NCBI GenBank assembly: GCA_016868515.1
Contig: VGGM01000109.1
Location: 1-5,814 of the forward strand
Direction of reading: 5' to 3'
DNA from: Bacteroidota bacterium
Lineage (GTDB): Bacteria; Bacteroidota; Bacteroidia; Bacteroidales; VadinHA17
DNA length: 5,814 nt
The notes below the pieces were generated by a model. It was not told the DNA's origin, made no database searches, and saw only the letters and a list, made by a program, of their open reading frames with translations. Made by a program: the position numbers and the translations under genes. This document shows positions 5,635 through 5,814 of this stretch, one piece after another. How positions within the stretch are numbered: position 1 is the stretch's first letter; each line of letters opens with the position of its first letter.

Positions 5635-5814
5635 ATGGATTATGACATAATTGTTGCAGGAGGCGGTCTGGGCGGCCTGACCGCAGGAGCCAAGCTTGCC
5701 CGTGAGGGGAAAAAAGTGCTGCTGATTGAACAGCATTCACAACCCGGAGGATGCGCCACCACCTTCAAAAGAGGCGACTACACCCTTGAGGTGGGGCTGC
5801 ACGAGATGGACGGT
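5635..5814 (+). CDS. FAD-dependent oxidoreductase of the RetSat/CrtI type; 3' end outside window
   Basis: The first 60 residues are visible from the ATG at 5635, which lies 7 bases after the stop of the gene before it. They form a Rossmann dinucleotide-binding fold: VAGGGLGGLTAGAKLA gives GxGxxG at residues 9-14, a strand ends in E32 (LLIEQH) to bind the FAD ribose, and PGGCATTF (37-44) is the second FAD contact. PGGCATTFKRGDYTLEVGLH matches the start of all-trans-retinol 13,14-reductase, carotenoid isomerase and phytoene desaturase-like enzymes (GGcc.TF...g..fdtG.H). These act on polyenes or related isoprenoid lipids at membranes. The fold assignment is firm; the substrate is open because most of the protein is outside the window. 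Confidence 0.85.
   Translation, partial: MDYDIIVAGGGLGGLTAGAKLAREGKKVLLIEQHSQPGGCATTFKRGDYTLEVGLHEMDG

Overview
The window looks like a chromosomal segment of a Bacteroidota bacterium, probably of the Bacteroidales/Marinilabiliales type. Three things point there. Genes start without clear Shine-Dalgarno sequences. An exact match to the Bacteroidota -7 promoter element (TAnnTTTG) lies just upstream of one gene. The protein families are also typical: a 6-bladed beta-propeller fragment ending in the DNPVL signature, a YghO-like GNAT protein, and a nucleoside hydrolase fused to an FmdE-like domain. The assignment rests on these family resemblances, not on a database search.

Layout. (1) Bases 3-1097, + strand: the C-terminal 364 residues of a nucleoside hydrolase that continues into an FmdE-like domain; its N-terminus lies before the window. 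(2) Bases 1136-2450, - strand: a visibly AT-richer accessory patch with different gene content. In the direction of transcription it holds an isolated C-terminal piece of a beta-propeller protein (2031-2450), a GC-rich spacer with nine heptanucleotide units and two abutting hairpins (1944-2025), a compact antitoxin/toxin pair with a ParE/RelE toxin (1853 to 1366), and decayed remnants that read as DUF4160-like and DUF2442 (about 1357 to 1136). (3) Bases 2610-5814, + strand: a tight gene series of long-chain acyl-CoA synthetase, YghO-like GNAT protein, and the start of a RetSat/CrtI-type FAD-dependent oxidoreductase that runs off the window.

How the parts work together. The three + strand genes on the right are probably one transcription unit, with gaps of 75 and 7 bases. 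They suggest fatty-acyl activation plus acyl transfer and redox tailoring of a lipid or isoprenoid; the substrate is not readable from the sequence. The patch in the middle looks like an insertion and decay zone between two host genes: one plausible intact module (the toxin-antitoxin pair) surrounded by gene fragments and simple repeats.

The observations most worth a second look are the nucleoside hydrolase-FmdE fusion with altered motif residues in both halves, the heptamer array with adjacent hairpins, and the acyl-CoA ligase/GNAT/FAD-oxidoreductase operon.
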